Source of the DNA: Pirellulales bacterium
GTDB taxonomy: Bacteria > Planctomycetota > Planctomycetia > Pirellulales > Thermoguttaceae
DNA length: 36,833 bases
Assembly (NCBI GenBank): GCA_020846145.1
Contig: JADLEL010000182.1
Span: 1 to 36,833 of the forward strand
Direction of reading: 5' to 3'
Shown here: positions 14,613-23,950 of the stretch, piece by piece
Position numbering within the stretch: position 1 is the stretch's first letter
How the letters are laid out: each line of letters begins with the position of its first letter
Position numbers and translations under genes: made by a program
Notes under the pieces: generated by a model
Databases searched by the model: none
Told to the model about the DNA's origin: nothing
Seen by the model: the letters and a program-made list of their open reading frames with translations, nothing else

Positions 14613-15851
14613 TTAGAGGCCTCGGTCTCCTCGCGGCCGCTGCGAAGCCGCTTCGATAAAGTCGGCGAGCGGCCGGCTATAGCGGCGATAGTCGAAGGAG
14701 GCCTCGGCGCGCCGCCGCGCCGCCGCGCGCATTTCCAGCCAACGCGTTCGCTCCATCGCCTCGAGCCGCAGAATCCCCTCCACGAAATCCGCGGCGGCGT
14801 TCCCCGCCAGCAGGATCCCTTCCCGGCCGTCTTCGACGAATTCGGAAATATCGCTGGTTCGATTGGTGATGACGGGCACGCCCGCCGCCAGGCTTTCCAC
14901 GACCTTCGTGGGGAATCCCGCCTGCGCGTATTTCGCGTTGGGACGCACGAGTATCGTAAAGTCCGACTCGGCCAAGAGTCGGGGAACCTCGTCCTGCGGT
15001 ATGCGGCCGCGATAAACCAGGTGCTTTTCCACGTCGATCAAAATGCCGGCGTCTTTTCCCAAATGCGATTTCAAGCTCGGCGATGTCAGCCCGATAAGGT
15101 TCAGCGTAACGTCGATCCCCTTGTGCGCGAGTTCTCGGATGCCGAACAGCACGGGGGCCAGCAGATCCTTTCGACCGGGCGATCCCGCGTAAACCAGGCG
15201 AATCGAATTCTCCCGCGGCGGCGCGAAGGAGTCGCCGCTCCAGGCCGGGTCTTCCATGTCCACGAGGGGCGGAACGCGCACGACCCGGCAGCCGCGCCGC
15301 GAATAGTAGTTCTCGAAGAATCGGCTGATGGCGATCAGGTTTCCCGTCCGCTTGTTGAGAATCCGCATGGTCAATTCCACGTTCATCGACTGGAGCAATC
15401 CATCGGCGCCGCCCATCTGCCGCCAACCGAACCAATCGATGCAATCGGAAATATACGCTACTCCTCGTCGTTCGAGAAAAGACTTCAGCCGGGCGTAGTA
15501 ACCGGAGTACCCGCCGGCGGAGATGAACGCGCGGAAGCCGTCCGTCCCGCGGGCGCGGAACCAATCGGCGGTTCGCCGCCCGGCTTGGAGGTAGCGGATC
15601 AGCTTCCCCGCGAAGGACAGCGAGCCGTCGCCGATTTCATCGGTTAAATAATAGGGGAATCCCCGATAATAATAATTCCCGTCGGGCCCAAGATGTTCCG
15701 GTCGGCCGTTCTTTTCGGCGCTCAGGAAAACGACCTCGTAACCGGCGTCGCGCAGCGCCTTGGCGTATCCGACCACGCGCGCCGTGGGCGCGCCGCCTTC
15801 CGCAAAGCGGAAGTACGTGCCGATCGCGATTTTTGCCGGCGATGCGATCAT
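14613..15851 (-). CDS. GT4-like glycosyltransferase, paralogue 2
   Basis: This 412-residue GT-B protein aligns along its length with the product of 12164-13393. Landmarks are VRVPPLVD (191-198), YAGSPGRKD (221-229), AGFPTKVVESLAAGVP (311-326) and DYRRY near the end. It starts with ATG 13 nt after the ATP-grasp gene and ends 9 nt before the CapA-like gene, so all are probably on one transcript. The two paralogues could add similar sugars at two positions. It has no membrane segment. Donor and acceptor are unknown. Confidence 0.82.
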   Translation of the reverse strand: MIASPAKIAIGTYFRFAEGGAPTARVVGYAKALRDAGYEVVFLSAEKNGRPEHLGPDGNYYYRGFPYYLTDEIGDGSLSFAGKLIRYLQAGRRTADWFRARGTDGFRAFISAGGYSGYYARLKSFLERRGVAYISDCIDWFGWRQMGGADGLLQSMNVELTMRILNKRTGNLIAISRFFENYYSRRGCRVVRVPPLVDMEDPAWSGDSFAPPRENSIRLVYAGSPGRKDLLAPVLFGIRELAHKGIDVTLNLIGLTSPSLKSHLGKDAGILIDVEKHLVYRGRIPQDEVPRLLAESDFTILVRPNAKYAQAGFPTKVVESLAAGVPVITNRTSDISEFVEDGREGILLAGNAAADFVEGILRLEAMERTRWLEMRAAARRRAEASFDYRRYSRPLADFIEAASQRPRGDRGL

Positions 15852-15864
15852 TCTCGGCCGCGCC

Positions 15865-16875
15865 TCATTTCGAGAGATACCGCGCGATCGCGCGGGCGAA
15901 CTCGCGTTCGAGCGCCGAAGGCTCGTCGATCCGCCGCCACGCGCCGTGCTCCCGCACGAAATAAAAATCGGACGTTTCCAGCGTATAGGGCCCGAACGAT
16001 AAAAACTGAAATTCGATCAAATAGAAAGCCGCTCCGTCGAAGGCGATGTCCATCGAGACCAGCGGCGTGTCGAAGCTCTCGAACGCCGCGCGCGCGAAAT
16101 CCAACAAGCCCTCCGGCAGGGTCGCCGGCTTCTCGAAGCGGCCGCTGCCGCTGGCGCGGAAATCGCCCGCGCGATTCTTGCGGTGCAGCGCGTAATACTT
16201 GTCGTAATAGGCCAAAATCTTGTAATCGCCCGCCAGGCCGGGCACGAAATCCTGCACGATGAACTTGTTGCGGTATTTCGAGGGCCGGACGTAGCCCCGG
16301 CGAAGCCAACTCTTCGCGATTTCCTTGCAGCTTTCCTTGAAGTCGCGGACCTTGGCGACGGTCTTCACGATTTTCGCGAGTTCGCCGGCGTCGCGGGCGA
16401 GCTTAACCGACCGGCTGCCGGCGCCCGCGGCCGGTTTCACGACGGCGGGCGCGGCACTGCCCGCGCGGACGCATTCCTCGTACGTGCCGAACGATTTCGC
16501 GCGGAGGCTCTTCACGGCGGGATTATCGCTCAAATCGCGGAGGATTTCCATGAACGCCTTGTTGTGGTGCGCGCGAAACAGCGGATACCGCGGAATGAGC
16601 CGCGCGCCCTGCAGCGAAAGCCCGTACACCACGTCCTCGATGTAGCTCCGGTAGCGCAAGCCGTTGTCTTCCGACGACGTGTAGAGGACGATTCGATCCG
16701 CGTAGCGCTCGTTCCGCAGATCGACGTCGGCGAAGGTTTTTACGTTCGTTTCGCAGCCGAACTCGGCGAAATGCTTCCGCAGCGCGGCGACGTCCATCGT
16801 GCAGAGCGTGTCCTTGTTCCTGATCGAGGAATAGAAGCACCCGCGGTAGTCGGTCAACAGGATGAGTTCGTTCAT
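15865..16875 (-). CDS. ATP-grasp domain protein
   Basis: This 336-residue protein has an ATP-grasp fold. Seen are the lysine/glycine-rich loop VVKPAAGAGSRSVKL (145-159), the hinge VQDFVPG (207-213), a metal-site Asp276 in VSMDIAF and Glu288 in IEFQF, where the family's usual E-x-N ends in Gln290. ATP-grasp enzymes join a carboxylate to an amine or thiol through an acyl-phosphate. In polysaccharide loci such proteins are thought to attach amino acids or similar groups to sugars. It has no membrane segment. It lies between an acyltransferase and a glycosyltransferase, which supports a decorating role. The substrate is not evident. Confidence 0.75.
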   Translation of the reverse strand: MNELILLTDYRGCFYSSIRNKDTLCTMDVAALRKHFAEFGCETNVKTFADVDLRNERYADRIVLYTSSEDNGLRYRSYIEDVVYGLSLQGARLIPRYPLFRAHHNKAFMEILRDLSDNPAVKSLRAKSFGTYEECVRAGSAAPAVVKPAAGAGSRSVKLARDAGELAKIVKTVAKVRDFKESCKEIAKSWLRRGYVRPSKYRNKFIVQDFVPGLAGDYKILAYYDKYYALHRKNRAGDFRASGSGRFEKPATLPEGLLDFARAAFESFDTPLVSMDIAFDGAAFYLIEFQFLSFGPYTLETSDFYFVREHGAWRRIDEPSALEREFARAIARYLSK

Positions 16876-16890
16876 TGAGGGTTCGCGGTT

Positions 16891-17430
16891 CTAAACGTGC
16901 GTGATGCCGAAGATTTTCTTCAGCACCTTGGCCTTTTCCTCCCCCTTCAAGTGGCCGCACTTGAGCGATTTTTGCTTCATGCTTTCCAGGTATTCGTCGG
17001 TGCTTTTGATGACCCGCGCGGGCACGCCCGCGGCCACGCTGTTGTCGGGAATGCTTTTCGTCACCACCGATCCCGCCCCGATGATGCAGCGGTTGCCGAT
17101 CGTCACCCCCGGCAAGATCAGCGTCCGCACGCCGAGATACACGTCGTTGCCGATGGCGATCGGCGCGGTCCATTCCAGGTCGGGCACTTCCTGCCGCAAA
17201 ATCAGCGTGCCGCCGTCGTGCGTGACGAACGCGCAGCCGGCGGTGATGTGGACGTTGTTCCCGATCGTTATCAGCCACGGCTCGGTGCCGAACATGCCCG
17301 CCGGCATCCCGTAAAAATGCACGTTTTCGCCCATCCGTACGCCGATCTTTCGGGCGTAGCCCAAGGGATTCAGCTTGGCGTGCAACTCGTTGCGGATTTG
17401 CGAGAATATGGCCAGCAAGCGATGAATCAT
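16891..17430 (-). CDS. Hexapeptide-repeat O-acetyltransferase (WcaB/WcaF-like)
   Basis: This 179-residue left-handed beta-helix acyltransferase of the maltose/colanic-acid acetyltransferase type has hexapeptide coils at 54-66 (ITIGNNVHITAGC) and 91-126 (IAIGNDVYLG, TLILPGVTIGNRCIIGAGSVVTKSIP). The likely catalytic His71 is in FVTHDGG. The C-terminal tail is short and charged. The start ATG is only one base from the palindromic element at 17432-17560, so its leader, including a distant AGGA, is supplied by that element. It probably O-acetylates the glycan; the target sugar is unknown. Confidence 0.85.
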   Translation of the reverse strand: MIHRLLAIFSQIRNELHAKLNPLGYARKIGVRMGENVHFYGMPAGMFGTEPWLITIGNNVHITAGCAFVTHDGGTLILRQEVPDLEWTAPIAIGNDVYLGVRTLILPGVTIGNRCIIGAGSVVTKSIPDNSVAAGVPARVIKSTDEYLESMKQKSLKCGHLKGEEKAKVLKKIFGITHV

Positions 17431-17431
17431 A

Positions 17432-17560
17432 TTAAGAACTTATCCTAAAACCTCGATTCGTTGGGGTGGCAGTTGTACTGCCACCCCTGCTATCCGGCGA
17501 TTCAAGGGGTGGCAGTACAACTGCCACCCCATCCGACATGGTTTTGGGATAGGCACTAAG
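17432..17560. mobile_element. Palindromic MITE-like double-hairpin element, copy 1
   Basis: Two 25-nt hairpins (GGGGTGGCAGT-TGT-ACTGCCACCCC at 17463-17487 and its reverse complement at 17506-17530) flank an 18-nt spacer. Outer ends are imperfect inverted repeats: CTTATCCTAAAAC on the left and GTTTTGGGATAGG on the right, 11 of 13 matching. No transposase is inside. The right end supplies the TAG stop of fcl and the left end abuts the next gene's ATG. A homologous copy in the opposite orientation begins at 36737. Confidence 0.75.
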
Positions 17561-18518
17561 TCAATCCTCCGGCCGGTTTCTCCCGGGATTTCCACCACTG
17601 GATGGTGTCCTTCAATCCCCGATCGAAGCCCACTTGGGCTACGAAGCCAAAGTAGTCTTTCGCTCGGGAGGTATCGAGGCATCGACGGGGTTGGCCGTCG
17701 GGTTTCGTAGGATCCCAGATGATTTTTCCACGGAAACCGGTCTGCTCCTTGATCTTTTCGGCGAGGTCCGCGATCGTGATCTCGAAGCCCGCGCCGAGAT
17801 TGACCGGTTCCTCGCCCTCATACGCTTGCGCGGCCGCGACAACTCCGCGGGCGGCATCTTCCACATATAAAAATTCCCTGCTGGCCGCGCCCGTACCCCA
17901 CACCGTCACCTCGGGAAGATCGTCCTCCGCCGCACGGCAAAACTTGCGAATCAGCGCGGGTATTACATGGCTCGTATGGAGGTCGAAGTTATCGCCCGGC
18001 CCGTAAAGATTCACCGGCAAGAGGTAGATTCCCTGTAGCCCATATTGCGCCCGATAGGCCTGGAGCATGACCAGCAACGCCTTTTTCGCGATGCCGTAAG
18101 GGGCGTTGGTTTCTTCGGGGTAGCCGTTCCAGAGGTTTTCCTCCCTAAAGGGAACCGGCGTGAACTTGGGGTAGGCGCAGATCGTGCCCACCTGCACGAA
18201 TTTTTTCAGGTTGTTGAGGCGCGCATGCTCGATGAGATGCAGGCCCATCGCCATGTTCGCAAAAAAGAAGCGTCCGGGATTTTGGCGGTTCGCTCCGATT
18301 CCACCGACTTCGGCGGCAAGATGAATCACGACCGTCGGATTCAGGCATCGATACATCCGCTCCACGTCGGCCTCTTTGGTCAGGTCGTAATCGTCGATTA
18401 AGGGCACGAGCAGGTTTTCCCGCTTGGCGCCGCGGCCGAGCAGTTCCTTTTGCACCCAGCGGCCCAAAAAGCCCGCCCCGCCCGTGAGCACGATCCGTTC
18501 TTTCGAAAAATCCAGCAT
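17556..18518 (-). CDS. fcl: GDP-L-fucose synthase
   Basis: This 320-residue SDR epimerase/reductase converts GDP-4-keto-6-deoxy-D-mannose to GDP-L-fucose with NADPH. The nucleotide motif GGAGFLG is at 13-19, [12 protein letters not shown] at 66-77, GTICAYPK at 111-118 (catalytic Cys114), Tyr141 and Lys145 in YGIAK, and His184 in SHVIP. The E. coli enzyme is 321 residues, so length is normal. The ATG at 18518 is 1 nt from the gmd stop, the classic gmd-fcl pair. The TAG stop at 17556-17558 lies within the end of the palindromic element, so insertion may have replaced the native last codons. Confidence 0.95.
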   Translation of the reverse strand: MLDFSKERIVLTGGAGFLGRWVQKELLGRGAKRENLLVPLIDDYDLTKEADVERMYRCLNPTVVIHLAAEVGGIGANRQNPGRFFFANMAMGLHLIEHARLNNLKKFVQVGTICAYPKFTPVPFREENLWNGYPEETNAPYGIAKKALLVMLQAYRAQYGLQGIYLLPVNLYGPGDNFDLHTSHVIPALIRKFCRAAEDDLPEVTVWGTGAASREFLYVEDAARGVVAAAQAYEGEEPVNLGAGFEITIADLAEKIKEQTGFRGKIIWDPTKPDGQPRRCLDTSRAKDYFGFVAQVGFDRGLKDTIQWWKSREKPAGGLT

Positions 18519-18519
18519 T

Positions 18520-19551
18520 TTACGACGCTCCTTTGGCGGATTCGACGCCGAGATCGGCCATCATTCGTTCTCGTTTGGCGAGTTCCCAATCGGAAGCAAT
18601 CATCAATTCCGCAAGCTGCTCGAACGTAACTTTGGGTTGCCAGCCCATGATTCCGGCGGCCTTGGAAGGATCGCCCAGCAGCATATCGACTTCGGCGGGC
18701 CGGTAGTATCGCGGATCGATCTCCACGTGCTTCTTCCAATCCAATCCGACGATCTCGAAAGCGACGTCGAGAAACTCGCGGATCGAATGCGTCCGGCCCG
18801 TGGCGATAACGTAATCGTCGGGCTGTTCCTGTTGGAGCATGAGCCACATGGCCTCGACGTAGTCGCCCGCGAATCCCCAGTCGCGCCGGGCATCGAGGTT
18901 GCCGAGGAACAGCTTATCCTGAAGGCCTTCCTTGATGCGCGTCGCGGCGCGCGTGATCTTGCGGGTAACGAACGTTTCGCCGCGCCGCGGCGATTCGTGA
19001 TTGAAGAGAATGCCGTTGCAGCAAAACATGCCGTAGGACTCCCGATAATTCACCGCCTGCCAGTAGCTGAAAACCTTCGCGCAGCCGTAGGGGCTGCGGG
19101 GATAAAAGGGCGTTTTTTCCGTTTGCGGCACTTCCAGAACCTTGCCGAACATCTCGCTCGACGATGCCTGGTAGAACCGGCTCCGCAAGCCCGAATCCCG
19201 GATCGCCTCGAGCAGCCGAATGGTCCCCAGCGCATCGACTTGCGTCGTGTAAACCGGCTGCTCGAAGCTCACCTTGACGTGCGATTGCGCGCCGAGGTTG
19301 TAGATCTCGTCGGGCCTGGTGCGGGTAATGATCTCGCGCATGCCGATCCCGTCGCCGAGGTCGCCGTAGTGCAAAAACAAGCGCGTTCCCTCGCGGTGCG
19401 GGTCCGTGTAGATGTGATCGATGCGCTGCGTGTTGAACGAGCTCGAACGGCGAATGATGCCGTGAACTTCATAGCCCTTGCCCAAAAGAAGCTCCGCCAG
19501 ATAGCTTCCATCCTGCCCGGTGATTCCCGTGATCAGCGCTCTTTTCGTCAT
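18520..19551 (-). CDS. gmd: GDP-mannose 4,6-dehydratase
   Basis: This 343-residue extended SDR enzyme makes GDP-4-keto-6-deoxy-D-mannose from GDP-D-mannose, the first step to GDP-L-fucose. The cofactor motif [11 protein letters not shown] is at 8-18, the catalytic SSSE at 130-133, Tyr155 and Lys159 in SPYGCAKV, and the family signature [11 protein letters not shown] at 250-260. The start ATG at 19551 is preceded by GAGG at good spacing; the frame continues upstream only as a shadow of the neighbouring gene. It is followed at 1 nt by fcl. The product could also feed GDP-rhamnose or GDP-perosamine, but no such reductase was seen. Confidence 0.96.
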   Translation of the reverse strand: MTKRALITGITGQDGSYLAELLLGKGYEVHGIIRRSSSFNTQRIDHIYTDPHREGTRLFLHYGDLGDGIGMREIITRTRPDEIYNLGAQSHVKVSFEQPVYTTQVDALGTIRLLEAIRDSGLRSRFYQASSSEMFGKVLEVPQTEKTPFYPRSPYGCAKVFSYWQAVNYRESYGMFCCNGILFNHESPRRGETFVTRKITRAATRIKEGLQDKLFLGNLDARRDWGFAGDYVEAMWLMLQQEQPDDYVIATGRTHSIREFLDVAFEIVGLDWKKHVEIDPRYYRPAEVDMLLGDPSKAAGIMGWQPKVTFEQLAELMIASDWELAKRERMMADLGVESAKGAS

Positions 19552-19651
19552 GATCGCCTCGATGGTGAATTCGGAAACGGTTCCGGCATTCCGGTTTTCC
19601 TCGTAAACTGAAAACGCGCGGAAGAGGATATCCGCCGCCGGGGGATGAGGA

Positions 19652-20971
19652 TCACGCCCTCTCCGCGGCTTCGAGCAGCAGTCCGCGAAATCGCTCGCGG
19701 ACGATTTTTTCGTCGTGTCGCAGGCGGGCTTGTTCCCAGGCGCGGCGGCCGCATTCGCGGCGCAGGTCGGCGCTGGAGCATAGTTGCCGGATTGCCGCGC
19801 GCAGCGCGGCCGGATCGCGCGAACCGACGACGAAGCCCGCATTGCAAGCCGCCAGGTAGCGGCAGGTGTTGATTTCCCCGGGACCGTACGCCAAAATCGG
19901 ACGTCCCGCCGCCAGGTAGAGCGGCACTTTCGTCGAAAGCGAAATGCGGAAGTATTGCCGGGCAATGTCGTCGAACGATTCGACGTGGACCATCGCGTCG
20001 GACCGCGACAGCGCGGCGGGCAGCTCGTCCGTGCGAAAGTTTTCCCGAATGCGGATGCAGTCCAGCTCCCGCAGCGCCGGGCCGTATTGATCGATATCCC
20101 TTTTCGGCGCATAAATATCCAGGATCGCGGAAAACCCCTCCGCGCGGAGTTCGATCAACACCCTGCCGATGTCGCAAAGCGATTGCCAGCGGTTGTAATG
20201 TAGCCCGCCGATGAAGGCGAACCGCAAGGGTTCTTCCGGACCGCGTTCCGGCGGCGGCGGGCATTGGGGGGCGATATCGACGCAATTCATGAATCCTTCG
20301 AAACGGATTCCGTAGCGCCGCCGGTATTCCTCGGCCATCGCGTCGCTGATGGTCAACCCCAGCGGCGAACGCCGAAAAACGGCGCGGAGCCGCGAAAGCA
20401 TGACCTGCCGCGACGGACTGGTCGCGATGCTCGAACGATAATGCGTCGCCGGCCAATCGTCCATGATGTGCGGAACGATCGGCAAATCGAATCGCCGCGC
20501 GATCCGCAGCGTCAGGCGCATCGCGCGAATGCTGCCCAACATGCCGTACAACACCTGCGGTTGGAATTCTTCGATCCATGCCCAAAAATCCGCGGACAAG
20601 CGGTAGGCGAGCAAATCGGCCCAGGCGCTGGCGATATTCCGCAGCCGGTTGCGCGGCGGCGGTTGGCCGAGGGTCGAGGTGGCTCCGATTCCCGGAGGAA
20701 GCCCCGCGGACGGAACGCCGAAGACCCGGTCCAGATTCCGGCGGAACAGCTTTCTCGCGAGCCTGTCCGCGGGCACGTCTTCCGCGGAAATCCGCCGGCA
20801 ACGCGGGCAAATGCCCGGATCGGGCGGATTGGGTTCGCCGTAAATCTGGGCGATCCTCTCCCGCGGCCAGCCGGCGAACAAATGGCTCATGGTCAGCCCC
20901 GCCGCCGAATCGGGACCGAGCGACGCGCCGTTGACGATCAGCACTCGAGGATAGGGAAGGGCGTCGATCAA
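19652..20971 (-). CDS. Glycosyltransferase, GT-B fold
   Basis: This 439-residue GT4-like protein has an N-terminal acceptor domain with [15 protein letters not shown] (11-25), an odd CPRC pair (55-58), PHIMDDWP (167-174) and the second-domain start [10 protein letters not shown] (251-260). The donor region around 350-372 ([19 protein letters not shown]) lacks the classical E-x7-E spacing, as in divergent GT4 members. The start is TTG at 20971, supported by GGAG seven bases upstream. Specificity is unknown; its position just before gmd-fcl makes a fucose-containing step possible, but that is only positional evidence. Confidence 0.75.
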   Translation of the reverse strand: MIDALPYPRVLIVNGASLGPDSAAGLTMSHLFAGWPRERIAQIYGEPNPPDPGICPRCRRISAEDVPADRLARKLFRRNLDRVFGVPSAGLPPGIGATSTLGQPPPRNRLRNIASAWADLLAYRLSADFWAWIEEFQPQVLYGMLGSIRAMRLTLRIARRFDLPIVPHIMDDWPATHYRSSIATSPSRQVMLSRLRAVFRRSPLGLTISDAMAEEYRRRYGIRFEGFMNCVDIAPQCPPPPERGPEEPLRFAFIGGLHYNRWQSLCDIGRVLIELRAEGFSAILDIYAPKRDIDQYGPALRELDCIRIRENFRTDELPAALSRSDAMVHVESFDDIARQYFRISLSTKVPLYLAAGRPILAYGPGEINTCRYLAACNAGFVVGSRDPAALRAAIRQLCSSADLRRECGRRAWEQARLRHDEKIVRERFRGLLLEAAERA

Positions 20972-21013
20972 GTCGATTTCTCCAGCGCGCTTCGGATGAC
21001 TTCGAGGGGAGAT

Positions 21014-22336
21014 TTACGTTTCGAGGGTATCCGGCGCGGGGATCCGCTGCGCGCTCGCGGTTTCATTCGCCTTGTGCGGCGCCGATGCTTGGCGATAAAT
21101 ATCCATCATCGTGCGGGCGATTTTCCCGGGATCGTGGCGTTCGCGGGCGACGATTTTGGCCTCGGCGGCGAGGCGATTCGCCAAAGCGGGATCGCGGTAC
21201 AACATGCGAATGCACTCCGCCATCACGATTTCGTCGTTGGCGGGAAAACACAATGCCGTTTCTCCATCGCGGACCATGCTCGGGATTCCTCCCGCCGACG
21301 CCGCCACAACGGGCGTGCCGACGAGCATGGATTCGGCAATTGCATTCGGGCTGTTGTCCGAAAAATAAGGGCAAGCGAATAACTCGGCGCGCGCCAATTC
21401 CCCCGCGACCTCTTCGGCCGATAATTCGCCTAAAAATGCCACGCGATCGTCCAATCGCAACTCATGGATCAATCGATGGATGAATTTTGAATACCCGCCG
21501 GCGCGCCAGGAGCCGTCGTATCGCTTGCCGGTGGCGCGGATTCGAATATCGGGATACTCCTCCCGCAACAGGGCGACGGATTTCAGCAAACAGTGAAAGC
21601 CTTTATACGGCGTATTGCTCCCCACGAAAAAAATCGACCGCGGCAGTACTTCATCGGGATTGCGCTCCATGGTGTAGAACGGCCGGCGCATGACTTCATC
21701 GCAGTGGAAATAGCGTGCATTCGGATTGACGCTATGCAGGCAAGCGCGGTCGAATCGAGTCCGTCCCACGAAATGGGCCGGGCTGGAAAGAACGTGCCGC
21801 TCGACCGCCTCCTCCTTTCGCGCGAAATTCCACCGCATGTGGAGGATGCCCCTGCGACGAAGCCAGTCGATAATGGTATGGCTTTTTATGGTATCGCTCC
21901 AGGTCATCCCATAGGCTTGCGGCCGGAGAAGCGAGCGCATGAATCCCTGCAAGGAAACGACCGTGGGATAAGCGATGTCCCCTTGCGCGAAGAGCAAGCC
22001 GTACGTGTATTCGGTGCCGTGAATATGCACGACATCGGGACCGAATGCGGACAAGAGCTCGCGGCATTTTCGCCGGGTTTTTTCGCTCGGCGAGAACCAC
22101 AATTCCTCGGCGAAGCGTTTGCGCGGAATGCCGACCAAACAATGATCGATCCCCTCGGCGAAGATTTGCGCGTCTTCCTCGGCGGCGACGAAAGACACCG
22201 TCCGAATTTCGACGTCTTCCGATGCCAATAATGCCTGGGAAAGCCCCGTCAACCAACCGCAGGCGGGAGACGGTTTTCTCCCCAAGGCGCGGCTGGCGCT
22301 GGGAAGCGGAACGTTCGTGAACCAGCATACTTTCAT
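21014..22336 (-). CDS. GT4 glycosyltransferase
   Basis: This 440-residue GT-B enzyme has VVHIHGTEYTYG (102-113) in the acceptor domain, SIFFVGSNTPYKG (234-246) at the start of the donor domain, and DNSPNAIAESMLVGTPVVAA (327-346). In this last motif the donor-binding Glu335 is kept but the usual first Glu is replaced by Asp327. No membrane helix is seen. It lies between the polymerase and another glycosyltransferase. Donor sugar is unknown. Confidence 0.82.
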   Translation of the reverse strand: MKVCWFTNVPLPSASRALGRKPSPACGWLTGLSQALLASEDVEIRTVSFVAAEEDAQIFAEGIDHCLVGIPRKRFAEELWFSPSEKTRRKCRELLSAFGPDVVHIHGTEYTYGLLFAQGDIAYPTVVSLQGFMRSLLRPQAYGMTWSDTIKSHTIIDWLRRRGILHMRWNFARKEEAVERHVLSSPAHFVGRTRFDRACLHSVNPNARYFHCDEVMRRPFYTMERNPDEVLPRSIFFVGSNTPYKGFHCLLKSVALLREEYPDIRIRATGKRYDGSWRAGGYSKFIHRLIHELRLDDRVAFLGELSAEEVAGELARAELFACPYFSDNSPNAIAESMLVGTPVVAASAGGIPSMVRDGETALCFPANDEIVMAECIRMLYRDPALANRLAAEAKIVARERHDPGKIARTMMDIYRQASAPHKANETASAQRIPAPDTLET

Positions 22337-22458
22337 GTCATTTCGAGGACGAGTTGCCGGCCTTTCGTCGGAAATAAAGCGGATGATTATTTACCCGCGT
22401 CGAGCAACGGATTGGAAATCCGACCGGCATTCGACCGATGTCTGGAAAAGGAACAAAA

Positions 22459-23826
22459 TCAAATCGGTTTTTTCCGCGGGAGGGGATGAACCATGCCGGA
22501 TCGCAAGGGAGAATTCGACGGCACGATCGGTTTCGGCGCGACGGCGTTCACCGTGGAGCGCGCTGCTTTCAGGGCTTGATCGGCGACCGCCGCCGTCAAT
22601 CCCATAATAAACAATAGCAGCGAATCGGCCGCGAAATACACGCCCAATTCGCCGATCAGGCCAAAAGCCAGCAAACCCGTTACGAAGGCCGTGCAAGGCG
22701 CCAGGGAAAAACCAACCCGCCGCAGGACCGCTTTCTTGAGCATCAGGCGATACCACCATATAATGCCCACGAAATACGGCAAGAAGCCGACAAGCCCCAC
22801 GGAGACGAGGATTTCGAAATACACGTTGTGCAGGGGAGCTTGGTGATCGTCGAGCGACAAGCGTTGTTGTCCCGTGGCCTCGTACCTCACGCCCGGACCT
22901 TTGCCGAAAAACGGCTCGTCGATGAAATGGTGGTAAGCCTGTTCCCAAATCTTAAACCTATTGCCCGCTGCCCGTTCGATGATTTCCCAAGGCGTGGTAA
23001 CCTCTTTGCCGTAATCCTGGTGCAGGAATTTCGTTTCGATGAGATCCGCCATGCGGGTCGAGATCCTGCGTTGCGTAACCACGTCGGCGACCGCGAAGAA
23101 GATTATTCCCGCCACGCCGACCGCGGCCATGCGATAGAACACCCGAAAGTAGCTGCTCGCCCGGGCCGCGACGAAGAAGAGAATCACCGTGCAAACGAGG
23201 GTCACAAAAATGATCGGCTTGTGAAAATCTCCCAAGACCGCCATGCACAGGCCGCCCAGGGCGAAGAGCGTCCAAATCCGCGGCCTGGACCGGGTCAAAA
23301 AATCGTTCAGATACCAAGAATAACCGAAGACGAGCACGATGCTGGCGGGCCAGGCCGGTTGCAAGGCCGACAATTCGCCGCCGATGCCGGTAAGCTTGAT
23401 AAAGACCTTATACCAAGCCACGACGGCAAAGATGACGGCGAGGCATTCGAGCGACCACTTCACCTCCCGCTCGTCCTTGCCCAGGCTGTAGCCGACGAAT
23501 CCGCTAAGCACGGCTTGGAGGATCAGCAAGATGGTCTCGCGGAGATCGACATTCCAGTACTCCTCGCTCAAGCCGGCAAGATGCATGATATAAACGGCTG
23601 CGGGAATGAAGAGGCAGGCGCCGATCGCCAGGGCGCGTCCCGATCGCGGCACGAAGGTCCCGGCCGCCAGGCCCGCCACCAGGAACGCGAGCGCGGGGAG
23701 CACGCGCGACGCCGCGCGGAGCCAGAAATACCCGCCGCCGCTGTAACCCCACGTCCACTCGCACCCGATAAAACTTAATACCAGGAACGAGACGAAAATC
23801 ACCGAAAGATATCGAATCGAGTTCAT
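22459..23826 (-). CDS. Wzy/WaaL-like O-antigen polymerase or ligase
   Basis: This 455-residue polytopic inner-membrane protein has about ten hydrophobic segments and a larger loop between about 250 and 335. The O-antigen ligase/polymerase signature is visible: GNRFKIWEQAYHHFIDEPFFGKGPG (starting at 288) and HNVYFEILVSVGLVGF (333-348), where the His lies in the loop thought to act in catalysis in this family. It should polymerise undecaprenyl-linked repeat units at the periplasmic face after Wzx flips them. Wzy and WaaL share this fold. With wzx and wzc nearby, Wzy is the better reading. The gap upstream (23827-23950) holds a short hairpin repeat. Confidence 0.85.
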   Translation of the reverse strand: MNSIRYLSVIFVSFLVLSFIGCEWTWGYSGGGYFWLRAASRVLPALAFLVAGLAAGTFVPRSGRALAIGACLFIPAAVYIMHLAGLSEEYWNVDLRETILLILQAVLSGFVGYSLGKDEREVKWSLECLAVIFAVVAWYKVFIKLTGIGGELSALQPAWPASIVLVFGYSWYLNDFLTRSRPRIWTLFALGGLCMAVLGDFHKPIIFVTLVCTVILFFVAARASSYFRVFYRMAAVGVAGIIFFAVADVVTQRRISTRMADLIETKFLHQDYGKEVTTPWEIIERAAGNRFKIWEQAYHHFIDEPFFGKGPGVRYEATGQQRLSLDDHQAPLHNVYFEILVSVGLVGFLPYFVGIIWWYRLMLKKAVLRRVGFSLAPCTAFVTGLLAFGLIGELGVYFAADSLLLFIMGLTAAVADQALKAARSTVNAVAPKPIVPSNSPLRSGMVHPLPRKKPI

Positions 23827-23866
23827 GAGGTATGCCCTGCCCTTTCCTTTGTGGATATCTGCGTAG

Positions 23867-23894
23867 GGTGGGTCAAGCGCAGTGCAGACCCACC
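23867..23894. repeat. Intergenic hairpin
   Basis: GGTGGGTC (23867-23874) pairs with GACCCACC (23887-23894) around a 12-nt loop containing GCGCAGTGC. It lies between the methyltransferase and the polymerase gene. It could be a transcript-stabilising hairpin or half of a double-hairpin repeat; the other half is not present. Confidence 0.55.
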
Positions 23895-23950
23895 AACATG
23901 GGGGGCACTCGACTACCCGCTATCGCCTCATTCAATTATTGCACTGCGGT

